This document shows positions 1 to 6,860 of a DNA stretch of 13,196 bases, piece by piece. Source of the DNA: Colimorpha_A sp964630635 (GTDB lineage: Bacteria; Bacillota; Clostridia; Oscillospirales; CAG-272); NCBI GenBank assembly GCA_964630635.1, contig CAZVVM010000049.1, positions 1 through 13,196 of the forward strand, in the 5' to 3' direction. The first letter of the stretch is position 1. Each line of letters begins with the position of its first letter. The notes below the pieces were generated by a model. That model was not told the origin of the DNA and did no database searches. It was given only the letters and a program-made list of their open reading frames with translations. The position numbers and the translations under genes are program-made.

Positions 1-1186
1 TTTTGGTGAGGTAACACCAGAAGCTGTCGTCGGGGATCGAGATGTCAACACAGTCGCCGTTTCCGCGGTAATCGTACTCTATGTGCATACTCTCAAGCGC
101 AATTCCGGGCTTTTCGATAGTCGTCGGCTCGCCGTAGCAGGTGCAGGTGAGCGTCGTTCCTTCGGGGGTCTGAACAAGCTTTCCCTCGCCCTGCTTGCGG
201 AATCCGAGAGAATTGGGAAGCGTCTCGACGCGGACGGTGTCCTCAAAATAATATGTGCCGTTTCTTATCCGCTCACGGACGATATCGCGCTCCCATCTTG
301 ACCATTCGGGAATATCTTTAAACTCCGTTCTTCCGTCGTCACCCTCAAGCTGACCGTATTCGTTCATATACCAGTTCTTGCCGCAGGCGGTGCAGGAAAG
401 GGTAGCTCCGCTTGCCTCCATTTTGCCCTCGGTTCCGCATTTCGGACACTTGTAGAGAAGTCGGTTGAGTCCCTTTGCTCTTTCGGGATGGTCGATCTTT
501 ATCTTGTTTTCAAGCTGCCAAGCGAAGTCGTCGTATTGGTACGCTTCCTTTATCTTTTCAAAAAGCTCCTTTGAGGAATACTTTTTGAGATCCTCAACGG
601 TGAAGAGGGGGTACATCTCAGCTTCAACGTAGGTCTTCTTGTTAATCTTGTTCCACTGCGGACAGGTAACGAAGTTGCCGTGAATTTTCAGCATCACGAC
701 CGGCACCTTGAGTATCTTAACGAGCTGACCGAGCGATTCGGGCAGGAACGAGGTTCTTCCGTCAAGGGAATATCTCGCCTCTGCAAAAAGCGCGAATACC
801 GTCTTCAATTCGTGCAGACAGTATTTCATATTCTTTACGAGATGGACGTCGGAGACGTACTTTCTCTTGCCGAGAACACCCATATTTCTCATCAGAATCT
901 CGGTGTAATCGCGGAAGCCCTCGAGGGTCATTACGTTATTTGCCTCGTAGGGATGCGTCGCCATCATCATAATATTGAGGTCGACCATTGACGCGTGATT
1001 TATGAGAAGAAGATAGGGCTTGCCCTCGTATTCTTCCATTCCACGCTTGATTATTTTCGCATTTCGCTTTTTAAGGTCGGGCTTGCAGAGAATGTTCTTT
1101 GCAAGAAAATTGAGGGTAGAGCTGGGCTTTTTCGGTTTTCTTGCGAAATCAAATCGCTTTATTTCTTTTGCCACGGCGTTTCTCAC
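1..1186 (-). CDS. PlsC-like 1-acylglycerol-3-phosphate acyltransferase with zinc ribbon (3' end outside window)
   Basis: The visible 395 codons read from a GTG at 1186 and leave the window without a stop, so the C-terminus is missing. Residues 60-165 look like the PlsC/LPLAT acyltransferase fold: N63-H-A-S-M-V-D69 gives the catalytic H(x4)D motif, and FAEARYSLDGRT (134-145) sits where the substrate-binding FPEG-type motif is expected, though it is degenerate. The family transfers acyl chains to lysophosphatidate at the inner membrane face in phospholipid synthesis; that activity is inferred here. A second module holds a four-Cys zinc ribbon (C247, C250, C265, C268), then a domain I do not recognise. 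The GTG overlaps the rlmA stop (GTGA), so translation is probably coupled; a second GTG four codons later is an alternative start. No membrane segment is obvious in the visible part. Confidence 0.82.
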   Translation of the reverse strand, partial: MRNAVAKEIKRFDFARKPKKPSSTLNFLAKNILCKPDLKKRNAKIIKRGMEEYEGKPYLLLINHASMVDLNIMMMATHPYEANNVMTLEGFRDYTEILMRNMGVLGKRKYVSDVHLVKNMKYCLHELKTVFALFAEARYSLDGRTSFLPESLGQLVKILKVPVVMLKIHGNFVTCPQWNKINKKTYVEAEMYPLFTVEDLKKYSSKELFEKIKEAYQYDDFAWQLENKIKIDHPERAKGLNRLLYKCPKCGTEGKMEASGATLSCTACGKNWYMNEYGQLEGDDGRTEFKDIPEWSRWERDIVRERIRNGTYYFEDTVRVETLPNSLGFRKQGEGKLVQTPEGTTLTCTCYGEPTTIEKPGIALESMHIEYDYRGNGDCVDISIPDDSFWCYLTK

Positions 1187-1980
1187 TTTCTGTATATAGA
1201 AATAATAAAGTCAAGCTCGGTGTCGAGCTTATCTGCGTGCGTCAGCTTTTCGGCGTCGGAGACCGACGTTTTCCAATAATATGGCGTCATCAAAAAGAGC
1301 GAGGAAATATGCTCTTTACTTACGGTAACATTGTATTTGATACGCTTATCGAGCAGCTTTTCAAATCCGTCAAAAACGGTATCGGTCTCCTCGTTGTCGT
1401 AAGGCGTGTCGTAAACGAGCTTTTTAAGTCCGCTCAAGTGGTCTTTTCCGGGGTGGCAGACTATCATTATTCCGCCGTCCTTCAGGATTCGGTGTGCTTC
1501 CTTGTCGGGTACGGGCGCAAATACCGAAATCAGCGCGTCGTAGCTGCCATCGTGAAGCGGCATATCAAAGATACCGCAGACCGCGTAATTTATCGGGTCC
1601 GACTTACCTTTTTCGGCTTTTGAAGCGTACTTTACAGAGGTTTTCGCAAGATCAAATCCGACGATCTCGGCATTTGGATTTTCACCCTTTATAACTCTTG
1701 AATAGTAGCCCTCGCCGCATCCCGCATCGCATATTTTAACGGCGGAAAATTCCTTTATGACCGCCGAAATTTCTCTTGCAAACGGCTCGTAATAGCCCTC
1801 ATTCAGAAAATCGTGTCTTGCACGGCACATCTCGGGGCTGTCGCCGCCGCTTATCTTGCCCAAAACGAGATTGACGTATCCCTCGGAGGCAAGGTCGAAG
1901 CAGTGTCCGTTTTTGCATTTGAGGGAATTGCCGACGCGTTCAAGCTGCTCACGGCACTTCGGACAGAGAAAGGCGCTCAC
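1183..1980 (-). CDS. rlmA: RlmA-type 23S rRNA (guanine-N1)-methyltransferase
   Basis: This 265-aa protein has the RlmA layout. An N-terminal zinc finger (C6, C9, C22, H26, with the pattern CPKC...CKNGH) is followed by FDLASEGYVNLVL, which closely resembles the family's linker, and then a Rossmann SAM domain with motif I DAGCGEGYY (85-93). Family members methylate N1 of G745 (Gram-negative type) or G748 (Gram-positive TlrB type) in 23S rRNA; which base is used here cannot be read from sequence. The TlrB type can confer tylosin resistance, but nothing here shows resistance. The start is GTG at 1980, 4 bases overlapping the yqeG stop (GTGA), with a GAGGG ribosome site just upstream. Length matches the family (about 270 aa). 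It is the middle gene of the yqeG-rlmA-acyltransferase operon. Confidence 0.9.
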   Translation of the reverse strand: MSAFLCPKCREQLERVGNSLKCKNGHCFDLASEGYVNLVLGKISGGDSPEMCRARHDFLNEGYYEPFAREISAVIKEFSAVKICDAGCGEGYYSRVIKGENPNAEIVGFDLAKTSVKYASKAEKGKSDPINYAVCGIFDMPLHDGSYDALISVFAPVPDKEAHRILKDGGIMIVCHPGKDHLSGLKKLVYDTPYDNEETDTVFDGFEKLLDKRIKYNVTVSKEHISSLFLMTPYYWKTSVSDAEKLTHADKLDTELDFIISIYRK

Positions 1981-2510
1981 TTTTTGCCCTCGCCGTGCTT
2001 CTTTGCGTAACGGCGGAGTATCGGCTTTTCAAGCGCTCTTTTTGAGCGGAAGAAAAGGGATGTCTTATCCTTTATCGGCTTAACGAGGATCGCAAAAAGT
2101 CCGAGACGCTTTGCGCTCCAGACGTCGGTGAATACCTGATCTCCGATAACTGCGGTGTTCGTCGTATCCGTTCCGAGATGCCTCATTGCCGCGCGGTAGC
2201 ATTTACCCGACGGCTTACGGCTGTCCCAGGTTGCGAAGAATTTAAGCTCCGAATTGAAAAGCTCAACTCTGTCCTTGTGGTTGTTAGATATGAACGCCGC
2301 AGAAATTCCTGCGTTTTTAAGCGCTTCAAGCCAGTTAAGCACGCTTTCGGTCGGCATCGGATCGTCGTATGTTACGAGGGTATTATCAATGTCGAGAAGC
2401 ACTGCCTTTATCCCGCGCTTCTTGAGCATTTCGGGGGTGATCTCATATATATCGTTAAGATATAAGTCGGGCATAAAATATCTGTCTGTAAGCAAAGTAG
2501 TACTCTCCAT
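1977..2510 (-). CDS. yqeG: YqeG family HAD-IIIA phosphatase
   Basis: This 177-aa protein carries all four HAD motifs: D40-x-D42-N-T (nucleophile and acid), S75 in FISNN (motif II), K99 in SRKPSG (motif III) and GDQVFTDV at 123-130 (motif IV). The ITPEMLKKRGIKAVLLDIDNT stretch and the size are typical of YqeG, a Firmicutes protein related to mitochondrial PTPMT/GEP4-type phosphatidylglycerophosphate phosphatases. A phosphatidylglycerophosphatase role is therefore plausible but inferred; the acyltransferase two genes downstream would fit a phospholipid theme. It is the first gene of its operon. The chosen ATG lies only about 9 bases from the predicted transcription start and has no ribosome site, so the mRNA would be almost leaderless; an internal ATG at residue 13 is the alternative but would trim a conserved-looking N-terminus. 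Confidence 0.9.
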   Translation of the reverse strand: MESTTLLTDRYFMPDLYLNDIYEITPEMLKKRGIKAVLLDIDNTLVTYDDPMPTESVLNWLEALKNAGISAAFISNNHKDRVELFNSELKFFATWDSRKPSGKCYRAAMRHLGTDTTNTAVIGDQVFTDVWSAKRLGLFAILVKPIKDKTSLFFRSKRALEKPILRRYAKKHGEGKK

Positions 2511-2525
2511 ATAATTAATAAGAAA

Positions 2526-2554
2526 ATTATACCATAAAAAGCGTGAGTTTTCAA
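2526..2554 (-). promoter_or_regulatory. Sigma-A promoter of the yqeG operon
   Basis: On the minus strand TTGAAA (2549-2554) and TATAAT (2526-2531) are separated by exactly 17 bp. Transcription would begin near 2519 and read yqeG, rlmA and the acyltransferase. It is back to back with the promoter of the MutS-like operon, about 30 bp away. Confidence 0.85.
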
Positions 2555-2586
2555 TACTAAAGGAAGGAAATATTTACAAATACCCC

Positions 2587-2615
2587 TTGCATTGAGGAGA
2601 AAATACGGGTATAAT
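2587..2615 (+). promoter_or_regulatory. Sigma-A promoter of the MutS-like operon
   Basis: TTGCAT (2587-2592) and TATAAT (2610-2615) with a 17-bp spacer. Transcription would start near 2622, leaving a leader of roughly 27 bases with a GAAGGGA ribosome site 9 bases before the ATG at 2649. Confidence 0.82.
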
Positions 2616-2648
2616 TAAGAGGAAATGTAAACGAAGGGAAATATCTAA

Positions 2649-4118
2649 ATGGGATACCCCAGTCTTTTGTATTATACGAAGCCGAATAAAAAAGCGATAG
2701 ATATATCGGTTTTTGAGGATCTTCAGCTTTTGAATTTTATACCGAAAAGAGTCGCAAAAAGCGCTTGTGTCCCCTGCGAAAAGGAGAATATTCTCGTAAG
2801 GCAGGAGCTTTTTCAGCGTCTGAACGATAAAAAGGTGAGGGAAAAATTCGCGGATCTGTATAGTATCGCCTGCGACCTTCATACCCTTAATTCGGCATTT
2901 AACGACGCGCCGACCGACGAGGGTAAGTGCATCATATTCCTCTTTCTCTCGCAAGCAGTAAGAAGCTTTACCGAGGGGGCTTCGGAATGTGACCTTTGTG
3001 ATCCGCTGTCAAACAGATTTGCTCTTGAGATGCAAAAGGAAAAGACGGACGAAAAGTATGTAAAAATGTCGGAAGAGCTTTCGCTTCTCGTCCCCGAGGC
3101 GGAAAAGGCGCTGACTAACTCTTTGAAAATATCGGGGAATAAGGTGAGAATGACCGAGGGCGGAGCTGATACCTTCCTTAACGGCATTTTGTCTTGCGCA
3201 AAGACCCTTGGCACAGATATTCCGAAGGTAAAAAATCCCGAAAGCCGTGAGCTTTCTCCCGATATTATAAACGGTGCGGCGTCGCTCCGTCCGGAGCTTA
3301 TGAAGAAGCTTAAAGATTTCAAGAGTGAGTTTCTTTCATACTACCGTTCGAATATAGTTTATTACCGCAAAGAGATCGAGTTTTATCTGACGATGCTCGA
3401 TTTTACCGATAGAATCAAAGAAGCGGGAATACCGCTTACCTATCCGACAGTCGGAGAGGGAAGAATAATCAGTATTACGGAAGCTTACGACGTTTCGCTT
3501 CTTGCAAAAAACGAAACGAATATCGTACCTAACGATATAAGCTTTACGACCGAGGAGCCGTTTTACTTCCTTACGGGCGCAAACGGCGGCGGTAAAACGA
3601 CCTATCTGCGTACAGTAGGAATTGCCGTCCTTATGTTCCTTCTCGGTTGTCCCGTTCCGTGCCGGAGCGCGACAATCTCCGATATAAGCTCGGTATTTGC
3701 GCATTTTCCGCGCGACGAGCGTTTTGACGGAAGCGGACGCTTCGTTGAGGAAAACAACCGCGTAAACGCGATACTTGAAAATATGGACGAAAATTCTCTC
3801 GTTCTTCTTAACGAAACCTATTCGACGACGAACGAGGAAAACGCAGTCAAGATGACCGAAAAGTTAGCAAATGAGCTTTGGAGCAAACGCATTTTCGGCT
3901 TGTATATCACGCATCAGCACGGTCTATCTGAGAGCGAAATACCGTATCTCAACGTCCTAATTGATCTGAACGACGAAAACCGCCGCACCTATAAGATCGC
4001 AAGACAAAAGAGCGTTGGCGGTTCTTATGCGAAGGACATTCTGATAAGATGCGGACTGACCTTCGAGGCGCTTGAAAACCGCTTCGGCAAGCTTGACGAC
4101 GGGGAGGACGGAAAATGA
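2649..4118 (+). CDS. Short MutS-like ATPase, first of a tandem pair
   Basis: This 489-aa protein ends in a MutS-type ABC ATPase domain: Walker A G310-ANGGGKT317 followed by TYLR, Walker B LVLLNE (N388, E389), then STT and a His switch in ITHQHGL (H422). The N-terminal ~290 residues are mostly helical, resembling the MutS core/lever region; the mismatch-binding and connector domains of true MutS are absent, so it should not be read as the mismatch repair protein. Unlike MutS, the Walker B Asp is Asn and the ABC signature reads GRFVEE where MutS has STFxxE. Its stop overlaps the next start (ATGA), and the downstream protein shares the motif AGIPLTxPTV and the same Asn, so the two are paralogues that probably form a heterodimer. 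Start supported by the GAAGGGA site. Biological role unknown. Confidence 0.85.
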   Translation: MGYPSLLYYTKPNKKAIDISVFEDLQLLNFIPKRVAKSACVPCEKENILVRQELFQRLNDKKVREKFADLYSIACDLHTLNSAFNDAPTDEGKCIIFLFLSQAVRSFTEGASECDLCDPLSNRFALEMQKEKTDEKYVKMSEELSLLVPEAEKALTNSLKISGNKVRMTEGGADTFLNGILSCAKTLGTDIPKVKNPESRELSPDIINGAASLRPELMKKLKDFKSEFLSYYRSNIVYYRKEIEFYLTMLDFTDRIKEAGIPLTYPTVGEGRIISITEAYDVSLLAKNETNIVPNDISFTTEEPFYFLTGANGGGKTTYLRTVGIAVLMFLLGCPVPCRSATISDISSVFAHFPRDERFDGSGRFVEENNRVNAILENMDENSLVLLNETYSTTNEENAVKMTEKLANELWSKRIFGLYITHQHGLSESEIPYLNVLIDLNDENRRTYKIARQKSVGGSYAKDILIRCGLTFEALENRFGKLDDGEDGK

Positions 4119-5602
4119 AATTCAGTCTTTTGAATAAAATCCCCGATAATTACGCCGAATGTCAGGTCATATACGACCTTTCGGTCGACCGCGCGGTAAA
4201 AGAGATAGTAAGCGACAAAAGACGCGCCGAATATTTTCTTTCGGTGCTTGAAAAGCCGCTTACAAAAAAGGAAAACATCCTTTTTCGACAGGAAATTTAT
4301 TCCGACCTAAAGAATATAGACGGACTTCTGTCTGCTCTAAAAACGCTCTTTTTGCGTTACGACAAAATTAAGAGCGATTGGCAAGAGATGAAGCTTGGCG
4401 CAGTAAACAGTAAGGGCTCGGAGATAAATTCCGAGGCACTGCTTGAACACACCTTCGCCTCCCTTAAGGTCACGGCAATATTCCCGTCGACCATCGCGTC
4501 GTTCTTCGGAACGATAGGCGAAACTCTCGGAAAATATCCGATAAAGAGCGAGGGACTTATCGCTATACGCGACTGGTGTATCGGTATGACCGAAAACGAG
4601 GCACTCGGTGAGCTTGTCAAGATATCACAGCGATTCAGATATAAGACTCCCGATGCTTTTGATTTTACAGTCGTATTTACACTCGACCGCGCTTTGCGTT
4701 TACTCACCTGTGACCTTTCGGATATAACCGACAAAAAGACGGAAACGAATGCTTTTTCAAAGCTTTTCGGAAAGAAGAATAACGGCGAAGGAGCCGAGAT
4801 AAAGGCAGTCGTGTCGGGAGCGGGAGAGGATCCCTTGACCGATGCGCAGTATATTCTGAACGAGGCGCTTCTGCGTATTGATTCTGCGCTCACCAAGGTG
4901 ACAAACGATATTTACGACGCATTCTTCGGGCTCTCCAATGAGCTTATGTTCTATGAAGCGGCGCTTCTTTACGCCGAAAAGGCAGATGAAGCAGGCATTC
5001 CGCTGACACTTCCGACAGTTCTTGACGAGGAAAACGACTGCTTCTCGCTTAAAGGGCTTCGTGAGCTTGTTCTTCTCTCAAACGGACTCGGTGGCAAAAC
5101 CGTCCCGAACGACCTCTCTCTTGAGGGTGAGACGGCGGGACTTCTTGTCAAGGGTCTTACCGATAGCGGAAAGACGGTATATCTTCGTGCCATCGGAGCG
5201 GCACAGCTCTTTTCGCAGGCGGGCTTGCCCGTGCTTGCTGAAAGTGCGACTATGAGTATCCGCCGCGGCTTTTTCTCGCATTTTTCCTCGGCAGAGGAAG
5301 AGTTCTTAAAGGGCGACGCAAGAGGACGCTTCGACCAGGAGGCAAGGGAGATCGCGGCAATTCTTGACCGCCTGACTCCGTATTCGCTTCTTCTCTTGAA
5401 CGAAACGTTCCAGACGACCTCGTACAAAGAGGGAACGAAGAGTATATACGATATTCTCCGCTTTATGCCGAAGCTTAAGACGAAATACGTTTTCGTCACG
5501 CACCTGACGGCACTTTTCGGCTATATGGAAAGCGAAAAGGTAATTCTTGCACACACGTCCGACGATGAAAAGAGCAAGTACAAAATAATAATAGAACAAT
5601 AA
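4115..5602 (+). CDS. Short MutS-like ATPase, second of a tandem pair
   Basis: This 495-aa protein has the same architecture as its upstream neighbour. The N-terminus (DLSVDRAVKEIV, then PLTKKENILFRQEIYSDL) resembles the helical core of short MutS-like proteins. The C-terminal ATPase has Walker A G347-LTDSGKT354 followed by VYLR, Walker B LLLLNE (N429, E430) and a His switch in VTHLTAL (H463). The P-loop is intact but its variable residues differ strongly from those of the first protein, and the signature region reads GRFDQE. There is no mismatch-recognition domain. The 4-base ATGA overlap argues for coupled translation and equal amounts of the two proteins, fitting an obligate pair, which is inference. 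The segment around residues 210-235 (KLFGKKNNGEGAE) looks like a flexible insertion. Function is not established; DNA-structure binding is the family expectation. Confidence 0.85.
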   Translation: MKFSLLNKIPDNYAECQVIYDLSVDRAVKEIVSDKRRAEYFLSVLEKPLTKKENILFRQEIYSDLKNIDGLLSALKTLFLRYDKIKSDWQEMKLGAVNSKGSEINSEALLEHTFASLKVTAIFPSTIASFFGTIGETLGKYPIKSEGLIAIRDWCIGMTENEALGELVKISQRFRYKTPDAFDFTVVFTLDRALRLLTCDLSDITDKKTETNAFSKLFGKKNNGEGAEIKAVVSGAGEDPLTDAQYILNEALLRIDSALTKVTNDIYDAFFGLSNELMFYEAALLYAEKADEAGIPLTLPTVLDEENDCFSLKGLRELVLLSNGLGGKTVPNDLSLEGETAGLLVKGLTDSGKTVYLRAIGAAQLFSQAGLPVLAESATMSIRRGFFSHFSSAEEEFLKGDARGRFDQEAREIAAILDRLTPYSLLLLNETFQTTSYKEGTKSIYDILRFMPKLKTKYVFVTHLTALFGYMESEKVILAHTSDDEKSKYKIIIEQ

Positions 5603-5614
5603 GGGAGATTTACT

Positions 5615-6346
5615 ATGATCAGAGTAACAGTATGGAACGAGTACGTTCACGAAAAGAAGGAACCCGCAATAGCCGAGGTCTATCCGAACGGTATCCATGC
5701 GGCTATCGCTGATTTTCTCGGTAAGGAAGAGGATATCACCGTTCGTACCGCAACGTTAGACGACGAGAATTCCGGTATAACGAAGGAAGTCCTTGATAAT
5801 ACCGACGTTCTTATCTGGTGGGGACACATAGCACATCACAAGGTTCCCGACGAGATAGCGTATATGGTCCGCGACGCAGTGCTTGAAGGTATGGGATTTA
5901 TCTGTCTTCATTCCGCACATCACGCAAAGCCCTTCCGTTATCTGCTCGGCACGTCCTGCAATTTGACTTGGCGTGAGTCCGACGACGAGGAAACTCTTTG
6001 GGTCATCGAACCGTCGCACCCGATAACGAGAGGCATAGATAGATATTTCAAGCTTCCTGCCGAGGAGACCTACGGCGAGCCGTTCGTTATTCCGACACCC
6101 GATAAGCTTCTTCTTATTGGTAACTATTCGGGCGGCGAGGTGTTCCGCTCTGGCTGTCTCTACGAGCGCGGAAACGGCAAAATATTCTACTTCCAGCCGG
6201 GACACGAGTCCTATCCGACCTTCTACGTCCCCGAAGTTCAGACGATAATCAAAAACGCAGTCAGATTTGTTACTCCCGCTTACCGTGAGGTAACCGCTTG
6301 CCCGCACGTCAGAAAAATTACCGACGACGAGCCATACGTAATTTGA
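5615..6346 (+). CDS. ThuA family (trehalose-utilisation-like) protein
   Basis: This 243-aa protein matches the ThuA-like family, which has a class I glutamine-amidotransferase-like fold without an established enzymatic reaction. Visible family landmarks are VLIWWGHIAHH (65-75), GFICLHSAHHAKPF (94-107), EPSHPITRGI (132-141) and the C-terminal GKIFYFQPGHESYPTF segment. Members are often found near sugar dehydrogenases or trehalose catabolism genes; none are seen here, so a sugar role is not supported locally. It begins 12 bases after the second MutS-like gene with a strong AAGGGAGA ribosome site 7 bases before the ATG and has no promoter of its own that I can see, so it is probably the third gene of that operon. 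A perfect terminator follows the stop by 7 bases. No signal peptide; cytoplasmic. Confidence 0.88.
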   Translation: MIRVTVWNEYVHEKKEPAIAEVYPNGIHAAIADFLGKEEDITVRTATLDDENSGITKEVLDNTDVLIWWGHIAHHKVPDEIAYMVRDAVLEGMGFICLHSAHHAKPFRYLLGTSCNLTWRESDDEETLWVIEPSHPITRGIDRYFKLPAEETYGEPFVIPTPDKLLLIGNYSGGEVFRSGCLYERGNGKIFYFQPGHESYPTFYVPEVQTIIKNAVRFVTPAYREVTACPHVRKITDDEPYVI

Positions 6347-6347
6347 A

Positions 6348-6400
6348 TATAACAAAACTCCGCCCGAGAGGGCGGAGTTTTTGTAACGTTGTTTCAACAC
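6348..6400 (+). repeat. Direct repeat copy 1 flanking the restriction island
   Basis: TATAACAAAACTCCGCCCGA, then a hairpin loop, CGGAGTTTTTGTAACG and finally TTTCAACAC. The same sequence with small gaps recurs in the same orientation at 9149-9205, on the far side of the methyltransferase/HNH operon. This copy contains the terminator of the ThuA operon. Confidence 0.7.
6354..6382 (+). terminator. Rho-independent terminator of the MutS-like/ThuA operon
   Basis: Perfect 12-bp stem AAAACTCCGCCC (6354-6365) with GAGA loop and GGGCGGAGTTTT (6370-6381), ending in a short T run. It lies 7 bases after the ThuA stop. Confidence 0.93.
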
Positions 6401-6629
6401 TACATTGTAACGACAAAAAATTTACGCTTGCAATTCCGCGAGATCCGAACGGCTCCGCCGTTCGCCCTTCGGGTTTCGACTTCGTCCGCCCGTTGTCATT
6501 CTGAGCGCAGGACGTAGTCCGAAGTCGAAATTTTGCGTTAGCAAAATCGCCGTAGGCGGAATCTCGGGCGGACTTCGCTCAAGATGACGCGCGGATGCAG
6601 TATTATCAATTTTTAGATGTTACAATGTA
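6401..6629. repeat. MITE-like 229-bp palindromic element
   Basis: The ends are an 11-bp perfect inverted repeat: TACATTGTAAC (6401-6411) and GTTACAATGTA (6619-6629), with partial matching continuing inward through an A-rich stretch. Inside are nested inverted repeats: TTTCGACTTCG (6474-6484) with CGAAGTCGAAA (6520-6530), and TGTCATTCTGAGCG (6494-6507) with CGCTCAAGATGACG (6576-6589, 11 of 14 paired). Small hairpins also occur: CGAACGG/CCGTTCG, and ATTTTGC/GCAAAAT around 6529-6547. There is no coding potential. The structure suggests a non-autonomous, structured dispersed element; no clear target-site duplication is seen. Confidence 0.65.
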
Positions 6630-6653
6630 CTATCAAGGTATTGGGAACGTTAT

Positions 6654-6683
6654 CTTGCCTTCCCCTTGGGGAATGGTGCCAAG
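6654..6683. repeat. CTTGCC hairpin repeat, copy 1
   Basis: CTTGCC, then TTCCCC-TT-GGGGAA, then GTGCCAAG: a hairpin with outer CTTG/CAAG pairing, followed by CGGACGGATGAGGTG-type sequence to about 6709. It resembles a dispersed intergenic repeat common in Ruminococcaceae-type genomes. A second, diverged copy lies at 9390-9413. Between 6684 and 6764 I see nothing else that is functional. Confidence 0.55.
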
Positions 6684-6764
6684 AGGTAACCCTCGGACGG
6701 ATGAGGTGTTGGCTCCCCGTTCACTCTGTCAAAAAATGCTTAAACACTTTTGCTGCGTTGTCGG

Positions 6765-6791
6765 TAGGGGAGGGGCTTGCTCCTCCCGCCG
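6765..6791 (+). repeat. TAGGG hairpin repeat, copy A
   Basis: TAGG, then stem GGGAGG and CCTCCC around loop GGCTTGCT. The loop is identical to that of copy C (9309-9332, opposite strand) while the stem differs, and the 5' TAGGG is shared with copies B to E. Confidence 0.6.
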
Positions 6792-6825
6792 TTTAAACGT
6801 GGTATAATATATCGTATAAATAGAA

Positions 6826-6850
6826 AAGCGCGGGGAGAGTCCCCGCGCTT
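6826..6850 (-). terminator. Terminator of the methyltransferase/HNH operon
   Basis: An 11-bp perfect stem AAGCGCGGGGA (6826-6836), loop of 3, TCCCCGCGCTT (6840-6850). Read on the minus strand it follows the nuclease stop by about 10 bases and is succeeded by TTTTCTATTTAT. Confidence 0.9.
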
Positions 6851-6860
6851 ATCGTCGCTA

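Noticed and set aside
2649..5602. Reading the MutS-like pair as MutS or MutS2 mismatch or recombination proteins
   Set aside because: Both lack the mismatch-recognition domain of MutS and the Smr domain of MutS2, and are far too short.
6595..6807. 70-codon open frame in the repeat region
   Set aside because: It crosses three unrelated repeat elements and has no ribosome site.
6803..6808. TATAAT on the plus strand near the end of the repeat region
   Set aside because: No -35 box at the right distance, and it points into the antisense of the nuclease terminator.
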